DNA of 64,000 nucleotides from Desulfobulbaceae bacterium (GTDB lineage: Bacteria; Desulfobacterota; Desulfobulbia; Desulfobulbales; Desulfobulbaceae): assembly GCA_012744275.1 (NCBI GenBank), contig JAAYIE010000060.1, positions 45,026 to 109,025 of the forward strand, in the 5' to 3' direction. The notes beneath the pieces were generated by a model, which was not told the origin of the DNA, ran no database searches, and saw only the letters and a list, made by a program, of their open reading frames with translations. How positions within the stretch are numbered: the first letter of the stretch is position 1; every line of letters starts with the position of its first letter. Below are positions 8,135 through 16,955 of the stretch, in pieces. The position numbers were made by a program, and so were the translations under genes.

Positions 8135-10432
8135 ATGAGTATCACCGCAACCCCATGCGCTTGCAGCGGGCAGGATCCAGCAGGCTGCATTGACAGTCAT
8201 ATGGCAGTGGCACAGGAGGCAGCATGTTGCAGCCCGTGCTGTTCTGGTCAGGTTTTTACCAAACCGCTGAGTCCGTCACGTTTTCCTCAGGCCTCTGACA
8301 CCCGCGCGGTCTACCGCATAGCTAATATGGATTGCCCAACGGAAGAAACGCTCATCCGTAAAAAGCTGGGTGCCATGGCAGGAATTACCAAACTTGAGTT
8401 TAACCTCATGCAGCGGGTACTGGTGGTGGAGCATGAGCTGCCTTCGACGGAGGCCATTGAGGCGGCGCTCAAAGCTATTGACATGACGCCGGAACCGCTC
8501 GCAAACACTGTTCCTTCTGACCCTGCCATCCCGTGGAAAAAGCTGGCTCTAGGTGGTGCAGCCGCAGCCTTGTCGGAAATTTTCGAGTTGCTGCAAGCAT
8601 GGGATTTGATGCCATTTGGCCTGCACCTGCAAACTTGGCAGCTAGGCGAGGTGGAGATCGCCCATTTACCCCTGATCCTTGCCATAATCGCCATCGCCTG
8701 CACCGGTTTGGGTACCTATAAAAAAGGCTGGATCGCCCTGCGCAACCGCAATCTCAACATCAATGCGCTTATGTCAGTTGCTGTCACTGGTGCGGTGCTC
8801 ATTGGTCAGTATCCGGAGGCAGCCATGGTCATGGTGCTGTTTAATATTTCAGAAGCCATTGAGGCTCTGGCGCTTGATCGGGCCAGGAATGCCATCAAAA
8901 ATCTTTTGGCTCTGGCTCCGGAACAGGCGATGGTGCTGCAGTCTGACAATACCTGGCGTGAAATGGATATCCGGGAAATTGCCGTGGGCAGCCGGGTGCG
9001 GGTGAAACCGGGTGAGCGGGTGGCCCTGGACGGCGTTATAGTGGCCGGGCAATCAAGTATTAACCAGGCCCCGATAACCGGCGAGAGCATGCCGGTGGAA
9101 AAGGCGGTAGGTGATATAGTTTATGCGGGCACCATCAACGAGTCAGGCTCCTTTGAGTTTGAGACCAGCGCTGTGGCGACGGATACCACCTTGGCCCGTA
9201 TCATCCATGCTGTGGAGGAGGCTCAAAGCAGCCGCGCGCCCATGCAGCGTTTGGTGGATCAATTTGCCAAATACTACACCCCGGCGGTTTTTTTGACCGC
9301 TATTCTGGCAGCCCTTGTGCCGCCCCTGTTCATGGCGGCAAGCTGGATCGAATCCATTTATACTGGTTTGGTAATTCTGGTTATTGGCTGCCCCTGCGCC
9401 TTGGTTATTTCCACACCGGTGAGCATTGTTAGCGGTATGGCTGCAGCGACCCGCTATGGTATTCTAATCAAGGGAGGCATGTTTCTGGAGCAGGGCAGGA
9501 AACTGCAGTGGCTGGCTCTGGATAAGACTGGCACCATTACCCACGGTAAGCCACAACAAACCGATTTTGTCCACTTGGGCACAGAGGATGCGGCGCATAC
9601 TGTTCAACTCGCCGCCAGTCTGGCCAGTCGTTCGGATCATCCGGTTTCACGTGCCATTGCCGAAAATGCTGGAAACAAAGGTATAAGCTATCTTACGGTT
9701 GGGGAGTTTGCTGCCAGCCCCGGTCAGGGGGTAAGTGGACGTATTGATGGTGAACTATGGCGTCTGGGTAACCTGCGCATGGTGCGGAGCGTGCAACAGA
9801 GCTCAAGCAGCCTGGAAAAACAAATACGCCATCTGGAAGGGCAGGGGAAAACCGTGGTGGCCCTGACAGGCCCCCATGGCGTGCAAGGCCTTTTTGCCGT
9901 GGCTGATACGGTGAAAGCATCCAGCATCGAGGCTATACGCGAACTGAAACGGCTGGGCATCAGGACCATCATGCTGACCGGCGACAACGAGCACACGGCC
10001 AGAACAATTGCCACGCAGGCAGGGGTGGATGAGGTTCAAGCCAACCTCTTACCTGAAGATAAACTTGAGATCATCGCCCAGCTTAGCCAGAAGGGCCTGG
10101 TGGCCATGGCCGGTGATGGCATCAATGACGCACCAGCTCTGGCCAAGGCAGATATTGGCTTTGCCATGGCAGGTGCCGGTACAGACACGGCCATTGAAAC
10201 AGCAGATGTTGCCCTGATGGATGATGATCTGCGCAAGATTCCGCATTTTATTGGTCTGTCCAAATCAACCTACGCCATTTTAGTGCAAAACATCACCTTG
10301 GCCATCGGCGTGAAGGCCCTCTTTTTCGCCCTTACCTTCATGGGCCTGACAACCATGTGGATGGCGGTCTTTGCCGATGCAGGTACAGCACTTCTGGTGG
10401 TGGCCAATGGCCTTCGGGCGATACGTAAATAA
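8135..10432 (+). CDS. cadA: Cd2+/Zn2+/Pb2+-exporting P1B-type ATPase
   Basis: 765 residues from the ATG at 8135 (GGAGCAGGG just upstream). An in-frame start at 7994 is rejected because it would translate through the metal-responsive promoter. Order of elements: a Cys-rich tail with CACSG, CID, CC and CC; one heavy-metal domain with MDCPTEE; transmembrane helices; actuator loop with ITGES; metal-binding GCPCAL in the membrane; phosphorylation motif DKTGT; SDHPVS; MLTGDN; GDGINDAPAL. It exports divalent soft metals from cytoplasm to periplasm at ATP cost. The extra N-terminal cysteines may be an additional metal-loading site. Confidence 0.95.
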   Translation: MSITATPCACSGQDPAGCIDSHMAVAQEAACCSPCCSGQVFTKPLSPSRFPQASDTRAVYRIANMDCPTEETLIRKKLGAMAGITKLEFNLMQRVLVVEHELPSTEAIEAALKAIDMTPEPLANTVPSDPAIPWKKLALGGAAAALSEIFELLQAWDLMPFGLHLQTWQLGEVEIAHLPLILAIIAIACTGLGTYKKGWIALRNRNLNINALMSVAVTGAVLIGQYPEAAMVMVLFNISEAIEALALDRARNAIKNLLALAPEQAMVLQSDNTWREMDIREIAVGSRVRVKPGERVALDGVIVAGQSSINQAPITGESMPVEKAVGDIVYAGTINESGSFEFETSAVATDTTLARIIHAVEEAQSSRAPMQRLVDQFAKYYTPAVFLTAILAALVPPLFMAASWIESIYTGLVILVIGCPCALVISTPVSIVSGMAAATRYGILIKGGMFLEQGRKLQWLALDKTGTITHGKPQQTDFVHLGTEDAAHTVQLAASLASRSDHPVSRAIAENAGNKGISYLTVGEFAASPGQGVSGRIDGELWRLGNLRMVRSVQQSSSSLEKQIRHLEGQGKTVVALTGPHGVQGLFAVADTVKASSIEAIRELKRLGIRTIMLTGDNEHTARTIATQAGVDEVQANLLPEDKLEIIAQLSQKGLVAMAGDGINDAPALAKADIGFAMAGAGTDTAIETADVALMDDDLRKIPHFIGLSKSTYAILVQNITLAIGVKALFFALTFMGLTTMWMAVFADAGTALLVVANGLRAIRK

Positions 10433-10470
10433 TTCCACTTCCAGCCCATCGTTGTCCTGGAGCAGAAAAC
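10433..10470 (+). repeat. Miniature dispersed element, copy D
   Basis: Starting right at the cadA stop, ATTCCACTTCCAG, then CCATCGTTGTCCTGGA. About 38 bases align with the 43331-43371 element. It looks like the two ends of the 125-bp family joined without the core. Confidence 0.45.
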
Positions 10471-10745
10471 ACTGACTAGTATGAGTATTGCTCCAGGGCA
10501 AGGAGGCTTTGTGTGGCAAGCCCATCAGGCATGTACCGTGTATTGACGATGTGTTTGCCGGTTTCCTGGCTCCACAGATACAATTGCTCCATGACGACCA
10601 TTCTGTTCTTATTCCTCGCTGCCTGGTTCCTTGCCGGCGTCTTGTTGCTGGTGATTGCCTGTGGTGGCATCTTATCCATCATACGTTCTTTGCGTATTCT
10701 GCTGAACTGATTGTTCTCCTTCCATGCCAGGGCTGGAAAAAGCAC
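10471..10745. other. Gap with two conflicting small frames
   Basis: On the plus strand a 39-codon frame (ATG at 10591) encodes one hydrophobic helix. On the minus strand the same DNA has an open frame ending VVMEQLYLWSQETG... with plausible codon use. Neither has a convincing ribosome site or a family I recognise, and each could be the shadow of the other, so I call no gene. Confidence 0.3.
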
Positions 10746-11324
10746 ATGAAAAAATTTTGTCTTCTGTTGTTTTTGCCGTTTCTTGCAGGGTGCGCCACCC
10801 TCAGTCAGGATCAATGCCAGCAGGGCCACTGGTTTGACATCGGCCTAGAAGACGGACGCAAGGGCAGAGCCATGGCCAGGTTAGAACAACATAGTAAGGC
10901 TTGCGCCAAGTACGGCCTTGGTGTTGATGCGCAAGGCTACACCGAGGGTCGCAATCAGGGGCTGCAGATATACTGCCGCCTGGAGAACGCCGTTAGCACC
11001 GGCTTAAAGGGGGAGCGTTATCAGGGAGTCTGCCCGTCTGAACTGGACGTGCGCTTTGAAGAGCTCAATGCTGCTGCCTATGCGATCTATACTCTGCGAG
11101 AGCGGCTGGACTCCATCGATGACCAGCTGGATCGCAAGGAATACCAGTTGGATAGTACTGTCTATCAGTTGGGAAAAGATGAAAAAGCCCGCGATGCCTA
11201 TTACCGCCTCCGCCGGGACATTCGCGAACTGGATAGTGAGCGGGAGCAGGTGCAATGGGATCTCCATTCAGCCGGGCGCTATCTTGATCAGCTCACGGAA
11301 GAATACAACATTCCGGTAAGATAA
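10746..11324 (+). CDS. DUF2799-type lipoprotein
   Basis: 192 residues from MKKFCLLLFLPFLAGCATLS; the lipobox LAGC makes it a lipoprotein. The body has the DUF2799 pattern: W-x-DIGLEDGRKG, a Leu-x-x-His-x-x-x-Cys (LEQHSKAC), YTEGRNQGLQIYC and YQGVCP. The C-terminal third is predicted coiled coil rich in Asp/Glu/Arg (LDSIDDQLDRKEYQLDSTV). An in-frame start at 10488 is unlikely because it precedes the signal peptide by 86 residues. Family role unknown; it is probably an envelope protein. Confidence 0.75.
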   Translation: MKKFCLLLFLPFLAGCATLSQDQCQQGHWFDIGLEDGRKGRAMARLEQHSKACAKYGLGVDAQGYTEGRNQGLQIYCRLENAVSTGLKGERYQGVCPSELDVRFEELNAAAYAIYTLRERLDSIDDQLDRKEYQLDSTVYQLGKDEKARDAYYRLRRDIRELDSEREQVQWDLHSAGRYLDQLTEEYNIPVR

Positions 11325-11549
11325 GCTGGGCTTCTGGCCGTATCGAGTTCCGTATTGCGCCATTGCGCAGTGCGCCCTTGGCATTGTATCCTCGCTTTAC
11401 CGCGCCACACCAGCTTGGCTGTAAGGCAGCGAACAGCAGGCTGCCTGCAACAGGCTTGTATAGAGAGCGCTGCTGCACGTAATCTACCCAGTGTTTGCGG
11501 GTGCAGAGTTGGAAATCAATGGCCCCGTTAAGGGAAACTTCAGGAAGCT
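11325..11549. other. Intergenic, no feature identified
   Basis: The 225-bp spacer holds short GC-rich inverted stretches (such as GCGCCATTGCGC) but no T-tract, no ORF with a ribosome site and no member of the dispersed repeat family. Confidence 0.3.
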
Positions 11550-12326
11550 ATGATAAAAATTCGAACGGTTTGTTTTGCAGAAAGTCTGCGCTTTGCCGAC
11601 TTGTCTGAACAGGTGCTCCTTCAAGGCGATGCCGCCCTGATGCGTGATGTGCTCATTGCGCATCCTGAAGAGGATGGCCTGGTTTTTATCTTTGATTATG
11701 GGGTCTGCGTTTTTTGCAACGTTGGCTACGATGCGGAAAAACGCCTCCTGGATACCCTGCTGAAATACGCACAGCAACCTTTCGAGCCCTTTATCGAGGA
11801 AGAGTTGAGCTTTCAACCAGCAGCCGAGGGTAAGGGCTTTCAGATCCGCAATGACCTTATTGAGAGCGATAATACCAGCGAACAGGCCCTCCTTTCCCTG
11901 GGACACGCCTTGGCACAGTCCACCAAGCTGGCTTTTTTTGAAAGTTCGATTGAACAGATGATCGAGCAGACCAACTATATTCCGGTCAGTCTGGCGGAGA
12001 GGGGCAAGATAGCGCTCTCCCGCCACCGGCTTGCCAAGGAACGGGGCCGGGTTTATCTAGAAAAATCACGCATTATCCTACAGTTTAATTTGCTCGATAC
12101 CCCTGAATTTATTTGGGAATATCCCGAACTGGAACAGTATTACCTGGGCCTGGCCCGCTATTTGGAAATTACTCCCAGAGCAGAGATGCTGAAGCACCGG
12201 CTGGAAGTGATCCAGGAACTCCTGGAGATGATGGCTGATGAACAGAAGCATAATCATTCCAGCCTGTTGGAATGGATTATCATCATCTTGATTGCCATTG
12301 AGATAGTGCTTTTTTTTGTTCATTAA
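11550..12326 (+). CDS. RMD1/YagE (DUF155) family protein
   Basis: 258 residues with GGAAG upstream of the ATG. The DUF155 hallmarks are visible: an N-terminal sheet with DGLVFIFDYGVCVFCNV, a central helical part with ESSIEQMIEQT, and EFIWEYPELEQYY, with a single C-terminal transmembrane helix (SLLEWIIIILIAIEIVLFFV). Eukaryotic members (Rmd1, Rmnd1) act in sporulation or mitochondrial translation; bacterial function is not established. The C-terminal anchor suggests a cytoplasmic domain tethered to the inner membrane. The 235 bp to the next gene contain only a weak frame with no recognisable domain. Confidence 0.85.
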   Translation: MIKIRTVCFAESLRFADLSEQVLLQGDAALMRDVLIAHPEEDGLVFIFDYGVCVFCNVGYDAEKRLLDTLLKYAQQPFEPFIEEELSFQPAAEGKGFQIRNDLIESDNTSEQALLSLGHALAQSTKLAFFESSIEQMIEQTNYIPVSLAERGKIALSRHRLAKERGRVYLEKSRIILQFNLLDTPEFIWEYPELEQYYLGLARYLEITPRAEMLKHRLEVIQELLEMMADEQKHNHSSLLEWIIIILIAIEIVLFFVH

Positions 12327-12561
12327 AAAAGGACGCCGGTGTTCCATGAAGCCGGTCGAGCGAGCGAAAAAAACTGCACCCTGTACACTGTGCGTGGCAA
12401 AGCATCCTTGCCTTGAGCATCCTCTTTGTCTGATCATTCTGGCCGGGCCCGCCTTACGCGGCATCAGCTTATTTCACCAGCCTGCTCTTTATTTATGGGC
12501 TATCTTCCTTAAGGTATGGAAAAATTCATAACCCGCACCAGCCGCAAGGCCAGGAGGAGCC

Positions 12562-13464
12562 ATGAAGATACTGATCACCGGAGGCACCGGTTTTGTTGGC
12601 AGCGCCATGAGCAAGGCCCTGCTTGAAGATGGTCATGAGGTCACCATCATTGGCAGTAGTGAGAAAAGCTGCAGCCGTTATACAGGGCAGGCGAACCTGC
12701 AGTGCATCGCCGCAGATACCACCAAACCCGGGCCTTGGCAGGATAGCGTGGCCCAGCAGGATGCCCTCATTAACCTGGCGGGCAGATCGGTTTTTACCCT
12801 GTGGACGAAATCCGCCAAGGAAGCGATTCTCGATACCCGCATTAAAACCACCAGGAACCTGGTGGATGCCATTCCACAGGGCAGCAATATGGTACTCTTG
12901 AGTACCTCGGCTGCTGGTTATTACGGTAATGGCGGTGAGAGCGAGCAAACAGAGGCCAGCCCCAGTGGCAATGGCTTCCTTGCCCGGGTGTGCCGGGAAT
13001 GGGAGGCCGAGGCCCGCCGTGCCGAAGACAAGGGCGCGAGGGTAGCCATCATGCGTTTTGCCGTGGTTATGGGGGAACAGGGGGGAGCGCTTAAAACTAT
13101 GAAGCTGCCCTTTCAGCTTGGCCTGGGTGGCCCCATAGGCAGTGGCAGGCAGTGGTTCCCCTGGATTCATCTTAAAGATCTGGTTGCGGCGGCGCAGTTT
13201 CTCCTCAACTGCAGTGAGTGCCGCGGCCCCTTTAACTTCACTGCCCCCGACGCGGTGCGGCAGATCAAGTTTGCCAAAACCCTGGCGGCCCAACTTGGTC
13301 GCCCAGCCTTTTTCCCCGCGCCTGCACCATTGATGAAACTCGGCCTGGGTGAGTTTGGCGAATCACTTTTACAAGGGCAAAAGGTTCTGCCGCGAGCACT
13401 TGAAGAAAACGGTTTTGTTTTTACCTATCCCAAACTTGAGCAGGCCCTGCGTGATCTCCTTTAA
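12562..13464 (+). CDS. TIGR01777-family NAD-dependent epimerase-like protein
   Basis: 300 residues starting MKILITGGTGFVGSAM, the Rossmann dinucleotide motif. Further family signatures are INLAGRSVF, TRIKTTRNLVDAI, LLSTSAAGYYGN, FLARVCREWEAEA, RFAVVMGEQGGAL and WFPWIHLKDLVAA. The YfcH/TIGR01777 family is an extended SDR group with no proven reaction in most bacteria. Its stop overlaps the start of a second, longer member, so the two are coupled and are probably an ancient tandem duplication followed by domain gain in the second. Confidence 0.88.
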   Translation: MKILITGGTGFVGSAMSKALLEDGHEVTIIGSSEKSCSRYTGQANLQCIAADTTKPGPWQDSVAQQDALINLAGRSVFTLWTKSAKEAILDTRIKTTRNLVDAIPQGSNMVLLSTSAAGYYGNGGESEQTEASPSGNGFLARVCREWEAEARRAEDKGARVAIMRFAVVMGEQGGALKTMKLPFQLGLGGPIGSGRQWFPWIHLKDLVAAAQFLLNCSECRGPFNFTAPDAVRQIKFAKTLAAQLGRPAFFPAPAPLMKLGLGEFGESLLQGQKVLPRALEENGFVFTYPKLEQALRDLL

Positions 13465-14842
13465 TACTGCTCCAGGTTCCTTCAGCGCTGCCACAGTTTT
13501 TCCCTGCGGCGTGGAGGAGCTTTACAATTGGCATAGCCGCCCCGGCGCGCTCGATCGTCTGATTCCGCCCTGGGAGCGCACCACGGTAGCGGCTCGCAGT
13601 GGTGGCATTGATCCGGGCGGCCGGGTGACCATGCGCATGCATGCCGGACCCGTGCCCTATCTGTGGCGCGCGCACCATATCGAAAATGTGCCGAATGTGT
13701 ATTTTCGGGATATCCAGGCCAGCGGCCCTTTCAAACGCTGGGTGCATACCCATAGCTTTACAGAAACGTCCGAGGGTGCGCGTCTGAAGGATCATATCAA
13801 CTATGCCCTGCCACTGCATTTCCTCTTCCCTTGGGCGGGCAAACTGCTGGTGGAGCCGGTTTTGACCAGAACCTTCCGCTACCGGCATGCTACCCTGGCA
13901 GATGACCTTTTTTTACATGGCTATGCTAGTAAACGCCCCTTGCGCATCCTTATCAGCGGAGCCAGCGGGGTGCTGGGTTCGGCGCTGATTCCGCTGCTGA
14001 CCACCGGCGGTCATGAGGTCTGGCGTCTGGTACGGCGTCAGCCCAGGCGCAGCGAGCGGGAAATCTACTGGAACCCGGCCAGAGGGCTGCTCAACCTGGC
14101 TGGTTTGCCGGCCTTTGATGGGGTTATTCACCTGGCGGCCGATAACATTGGCGAGGGTCGCTGGACCGAGGAAAAAAAGCAGCGGATGATCGACAGCCGA
14201 GTGCAGGGCACCAGCCTGCTGGCCCAGGAACTGGCTCGCTGCGAGCAGAAACCGGCCGTGCTGCTCAGCGCCTCGGCCGTGGGTTTTTATGGCGATTGTC
14301 AGGATTGCTGCATTATCGAAGAAAACCAGGCAGGTTCTGCCTTTATTTCCGATGTCTGTTCCAGGTGGGAGCAGGCGGCAAGGCCTGCTGAAGATGCGGG
14401 TATCCGCACGGTGTCATTGCGTATTGGCGTGGTGCTCACGCCAAGAGGCGGTGCGCTGGCACGATTACTGTCCACGTCGGCCCTGGGTTTTAGCCGCCGT
14501 TTTGGCAGTGGTGAGCAGTACATCAGTTGGATTGGTTTGCACGATGCCGTCGGTGCAATGCTCCATGTTTTGGTAAGTCCAGAACTGCAAGGTCCGCTTA
14601 ATATTGTTGCCCCACAGCCCGTGACAAACCGCGAACTTCTTGCTACTTTGGCCCAAGTGATGCGGAGGCCGCTCCTGCCGCCCGTGCCTGCGGCGGTGGT
14701 GCGGCTTGTTTTTGGCCAAATGGGTGCAGAGGTGCTGCTGGATGGCTGTCGCGCCTCGGCCGATAAGCTCATGTCTTCGGGCTACCGTTTCCGTCATCCT
14801 GATTTGCGCACTGCGCTGGGCACCATGCTGGGCCGGGCCTGA
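13451..14842 (+). CDS. SRPBCC domain fused to TIGR01777-family epimerase
   Basis: 463 residues from the GTG at 13451 (GAGCAGG upstream), overlapping the previous gene by 14 bases. Residues 1-150 form a START/SRPBCC-like hydrophobic-cavity domain (FPCGVEELYNWHSRPGALDRLIPPWE, split here as FPCGVEELYNWH and the following stretch). Residues from about 160 on are a TIGR01777 epimerase: ILISGASGVLGSALIP, VIHLAADNI, LLSASAVGFYGD, YISWIGLHDAVGA. Fusion of a ligand-carrying domain to an SDR suggests a lipid or isoprenoid-like substrate, but none is proven. A longer start at 13349 would run through the preceding gene. Confidence 0.85.
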   Translation: MISFNTAPGSFSAATVFPCGVEELYNWHSRPGALDRLIPPWERTTVAARSGGIDPGGRVTMRMHAGPVPYLWRAHHIENVPNVYFRDIQASGPFKRWVHTHSFTETSEGARLKDHINYALPLHFLFPWAGKLLVEPVLTRTFRYRHATLADDLFLHGYASKRPLRILISGASGVLGSALIPLLTTGGHEVWRLVRRQPRRSEREIYWNPARGLLNLAGLPAFDGVIHLAADNIGEGRWTEEKKQRMIDSRVQGTSLLAQELARCEQKPAVLLSASAVGFYGDCQDCCIIEENQAGSAFISDVCSRWEQAARPAEDAGIRTVSLRIGVVLTPRGGALARLLSTSALGFSRRFGSGEQYISWIGLHDAVGAMLHVLVSPELQGPLNIVAPQPVTNRELLATLAQVMRRPLLPPVPAAVVRLVFGQMGAEVLLDGCRASADKLMSSGYRFRHPDLRTALGTMLGRA

Positions 14843-14966
14843 TTCCAATTCCATATAAAAGTGCCCTCTGTGTTGGCTTCGGAAAATACTCCTCGGAGTA
14901 CCTGTATGTACGCTTGCGTCGTACTTCCCTTGCCTCCTTGAAAGCAGCTTTAATCTGGAACTGGAA
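14842..14966 (+). repeat. Dispersed intergenic element, copy B
   Basis: 125 bp starting ATTCCAATTCCAT and ending TCTGGAACTGGAA, with core CTCGGAGTACC, GTACGC-TT-GCGTCGTAC and TTGCCTCCTTGA. It begins at the stop codon of the preceding gene. The central part can fold: GGAGTAC pairs with GTACTTCC around an inner ACGC/GCGT stem, matching copy A. Confidence 0.75.
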
Positions 14967-15010
14967 GACTGGGCCTACTTTATTCTGTTATTATACGTGA
15001 CGATACAACC

Positions 15011-16156
15011 GTGAGCACCTCCCTGAAAGTTATCCTCTGGCTCATGATGACAACCGCACTGGCCTGCGGTTTTTTGCATCATGTGGTCCCGTCTGAGCAG
15101 ATCAATTTTGAGCGCCTGCATATCTTTTTATTCAACCTCTGCAGCGGTGGCACCCTCTTGGTGTACTACACGGAAGGACAAACCCATCTGACCCTACGAA
15201 CCAGGCTTTTTTTGCTGCTGGCCGTGGCCTTTGCCTTCAGTGCTTTTCTCCACTGGTATGCGGCAGCCATGGGTTTGTCGCTTGCATTGGCCTGGGTAGT
15301 AGAGCGGGCGCGGGTGAAACATTTTGGCAGTGTCGTGCCCAGGGCCCTATTTGCAGCCAGGGAATCGACGACCCGTAAGTTCCACCAGGCAGCCCTGCTT
15401 TGCCTGTCCATAGGTTTGGCCATGTCGAGTATCGTTATGCTCAACTCCGTGTATCTGCACTGGTGGCACATTGAAAAACTGAAGCTCGATACCTTTTTCC
15501 TCGGCTTTTCCTTCCCGGTCTCGCTGATATCCATGTCAGTTATCTTCAGCTTGATGCAACGGGCTCAAACTCATACCACCAAGACTTTGAAGGCAGCTTC
15601 CTTCTGGGTGATCAACCTGGGAGTGATCATTTTCTTTCTCTTCATCCTCGCCAATATGTTCGAGGCCCAGGTATTCATCGCCACCACACTCTTTGTGGCC
15701 GTAGCCTATGTGTTCTGGTTGTACTGGCGGCAAGGTATTCAGTTGCAGCAGAAGGCATTCCTCAGCTCGGGTATTCTTTTTCTGCTGATAACCTCCATCA
15801 CCGGTATTGCCTACATTGTGCTAGCCTCCTCGCCCTACTATATCCCGGAGTACAGCCAACCCCTGCTGCGGCTGCACGCCTTTACCGCCCTCTACGGCTG
15901 GAACTTGAGCGGCTTGATGGTGATTGGCCGCCATGACGATTTTCCTTTGCAGCTCCATTCCAGCAAGATCATTTTGCTCCACTGGTTTACAGTGCTGGTA
16001 CTGTGTCCGCTGGGATATTTTTTGCCACTTTTTGCTGTGTTGGCAGTGCTGGCTTATGCCTTCCTGTTGCGAATGCTCCTCTTTAATCAGGGCGCAGTGG
16101 ATGAGGCCCTGCGTAAGCGCCAGCAGGAACAGTTGCAGCCCGCACAGGCAGGATAG
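15011..16156 (+). CDS. Polytopic membrane protein of unknown function
   Basis: 381 residues from a GTG, with about ten to eleven hydrophobic segments spread over the whole length and short loops. Conserved-looking polar positions in membranes include ERLHIFLFNLCSGG near residue 35, LHWYAAAMG, and HAFTALYGWNLSGLM followed by IGRHDDFP near residue 300. The histidines within helices are reminiscent of heme-binding membrane proteins such as oxidase subunit I relatives, but I cannot match a named family. It stands alone, followed by a terminator. Confidence 0.6.
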   Translation: MSTSLKVILWLMMTTALACGFLHHVVPSEQINFERLHIFLFNLCSGGTLLVYYTEGQTHLTLRTRLFLLLAVAFAFSAFLHWYAAAMGLSLALAWVVERARVKHFGSVVPRALFAARESTTRKFHQAALLCLSIGLAMSSIVMLNSVYLHWWHIEKLKLDTFFLGFSFPVSLISMSVIFSLMQRAQTHTTKTLKAASFWVINLGVIIFFLFILANMFEAQVFIATTLFVAVAYVFWLYWRQGIQLQQKAFLSSGILFLLITSITGIAYIVLASSPYYIPEYSQPLLRLHAFTALYGWNLSGLMVIGRHDDFPLQLHSSKIILLHWFTVLVLCPLGYFLPLFAVLAVLAYAFLLRMLLFNQGAVDEALRKRQQEQLQPAQAG

Positions 16157-16167
16157 GCAGAACAGGC

Positions 16168-16207
16168 AGACGTCTGATCCTTCAGGAAACTGCTGCGTCT
16201 TTTTTTT
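16168..16207 (+). terminator. Probable rho-independent terminator
   Basis: AGACG (16168-16172) pairs with CGTCT (16196-16200), enclosing a small inner CTGA/TCAG hairpin, and is followed by seven T. It lies just after the polytopic membrane protein. Confidence 0.6.
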
Positions 16208-16221
16208 ACTCGGAAAGTTCT

Positions 16222-16938
16222 ATGCTTGTGTATCTGTATTGCTGCTGTGTATTTCTCTTTGCCGGTGGTGTGCAGGGCCTGACTGGCTTTGGCGCTGGCC
16301 TGGTGGCTATTCCGCTTTTGACCCTGATGATTGACATCAAGCTGGCGGTTGGGCTGTGCATCCTCCACAATATGATCATCACCACTTCCATGGCGTATGA
16401 TCTGCGCCGTCACTTTGACTGGAGCAAGATCATGCCCCTTTTTATCGGGGCAGTGCCTGGCGTGCTTTTGGGTGCATACTGGTTTAAGCATGTCAACCCG
16501 AACTGGCTGGAGGTTCTTCTGGGCTTTCTTTTGATCAGCTACAGCCTCTTCAACCTGCTGTTCCGGCCCAAGCCCCTGTATCTTTCTTCTGCCTGGGGTT
16601 ATGTTGCTGGTTTTGGCACCGGTGCGATCACCTCGATCATCAGTGCGGGCGGGCCGCCCTCCATCATTTACACTACCCTCACCGGCTGGAGAAAAGAGGA
16701 GATGAAGGCCACCCTGACCGGATTTTTTCTCTATAATGGCCTGTTCACTATGGTGGTCTACTTTTTTGGCGGTAACTTTGGCCCAGGGACCTGGCTGCTT
16801 TTTGCCATCACCGCGCCTTTTGTTTTCCTGGGCACCTTGCTTGGTTCGCGCTTGAGCCGCCGCATTAACCAGCAAACCTATCTGCGCCTGGTGTATGTCT
16901 TGCTGGTTATTATGGGCCTGCTTATGTTCTTAACTTAG
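16222..16938 (+). CDS. TauE/SafE family anion exporter
   Basis: 238 residues with seven to eight transmembrane helices in two similar halves, the TauE/SafE (PF01925) layout. The start GVQGLTGFGAGLVAIPLL and the second-half GAITSIISAGGPPSIIY are the family's paired glycine-rich motifs. Members export sulfite, sulfoacetate or other small anions. In a sulfur-metabolising anaerobe a sulfite/thiosulfate role is attractive, but there is no sulfur gene next to it. It ends 17 bases before cobB on the same strand. Confidence 0.85.
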   Translation: MLVYLYCCCVFLFAGGVQGLTGFGAGLVAIPLLTLMIDIKLAVGLCILHNMIITTSMAYDLRRHFDWSKIMPLFIGAVPGVLLGAYWFKHVNPNWLEVLLGFLLISYSLFNLLFRPKPLYLSSAWGYVAGFGTGAITSIISAGGPPSIIYTTLTGWRKEEMKATLTGFFLYNGLFTMVVYFFGGNFGPGTWLLFAITAPFVFLGTLLGSRLSRRINQQTYLRLVYVLLVIMGLLMFLT

Positions 16939-16955
16939 CGTGGTGTTGAATAAAT

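Noticed and set aside
8135-10432. Longer cadA start at 7994
   Set aside because: It would place the MerR-controlled promoter inside the coding sequence; the ATG at 8135 has a good ribosome site.
12316-12531. 71-codon frame between the RMD1-family gene and the first epimerase
   Set aside because: No ribosome site, overlaps the previous stop, and no recognisable features.
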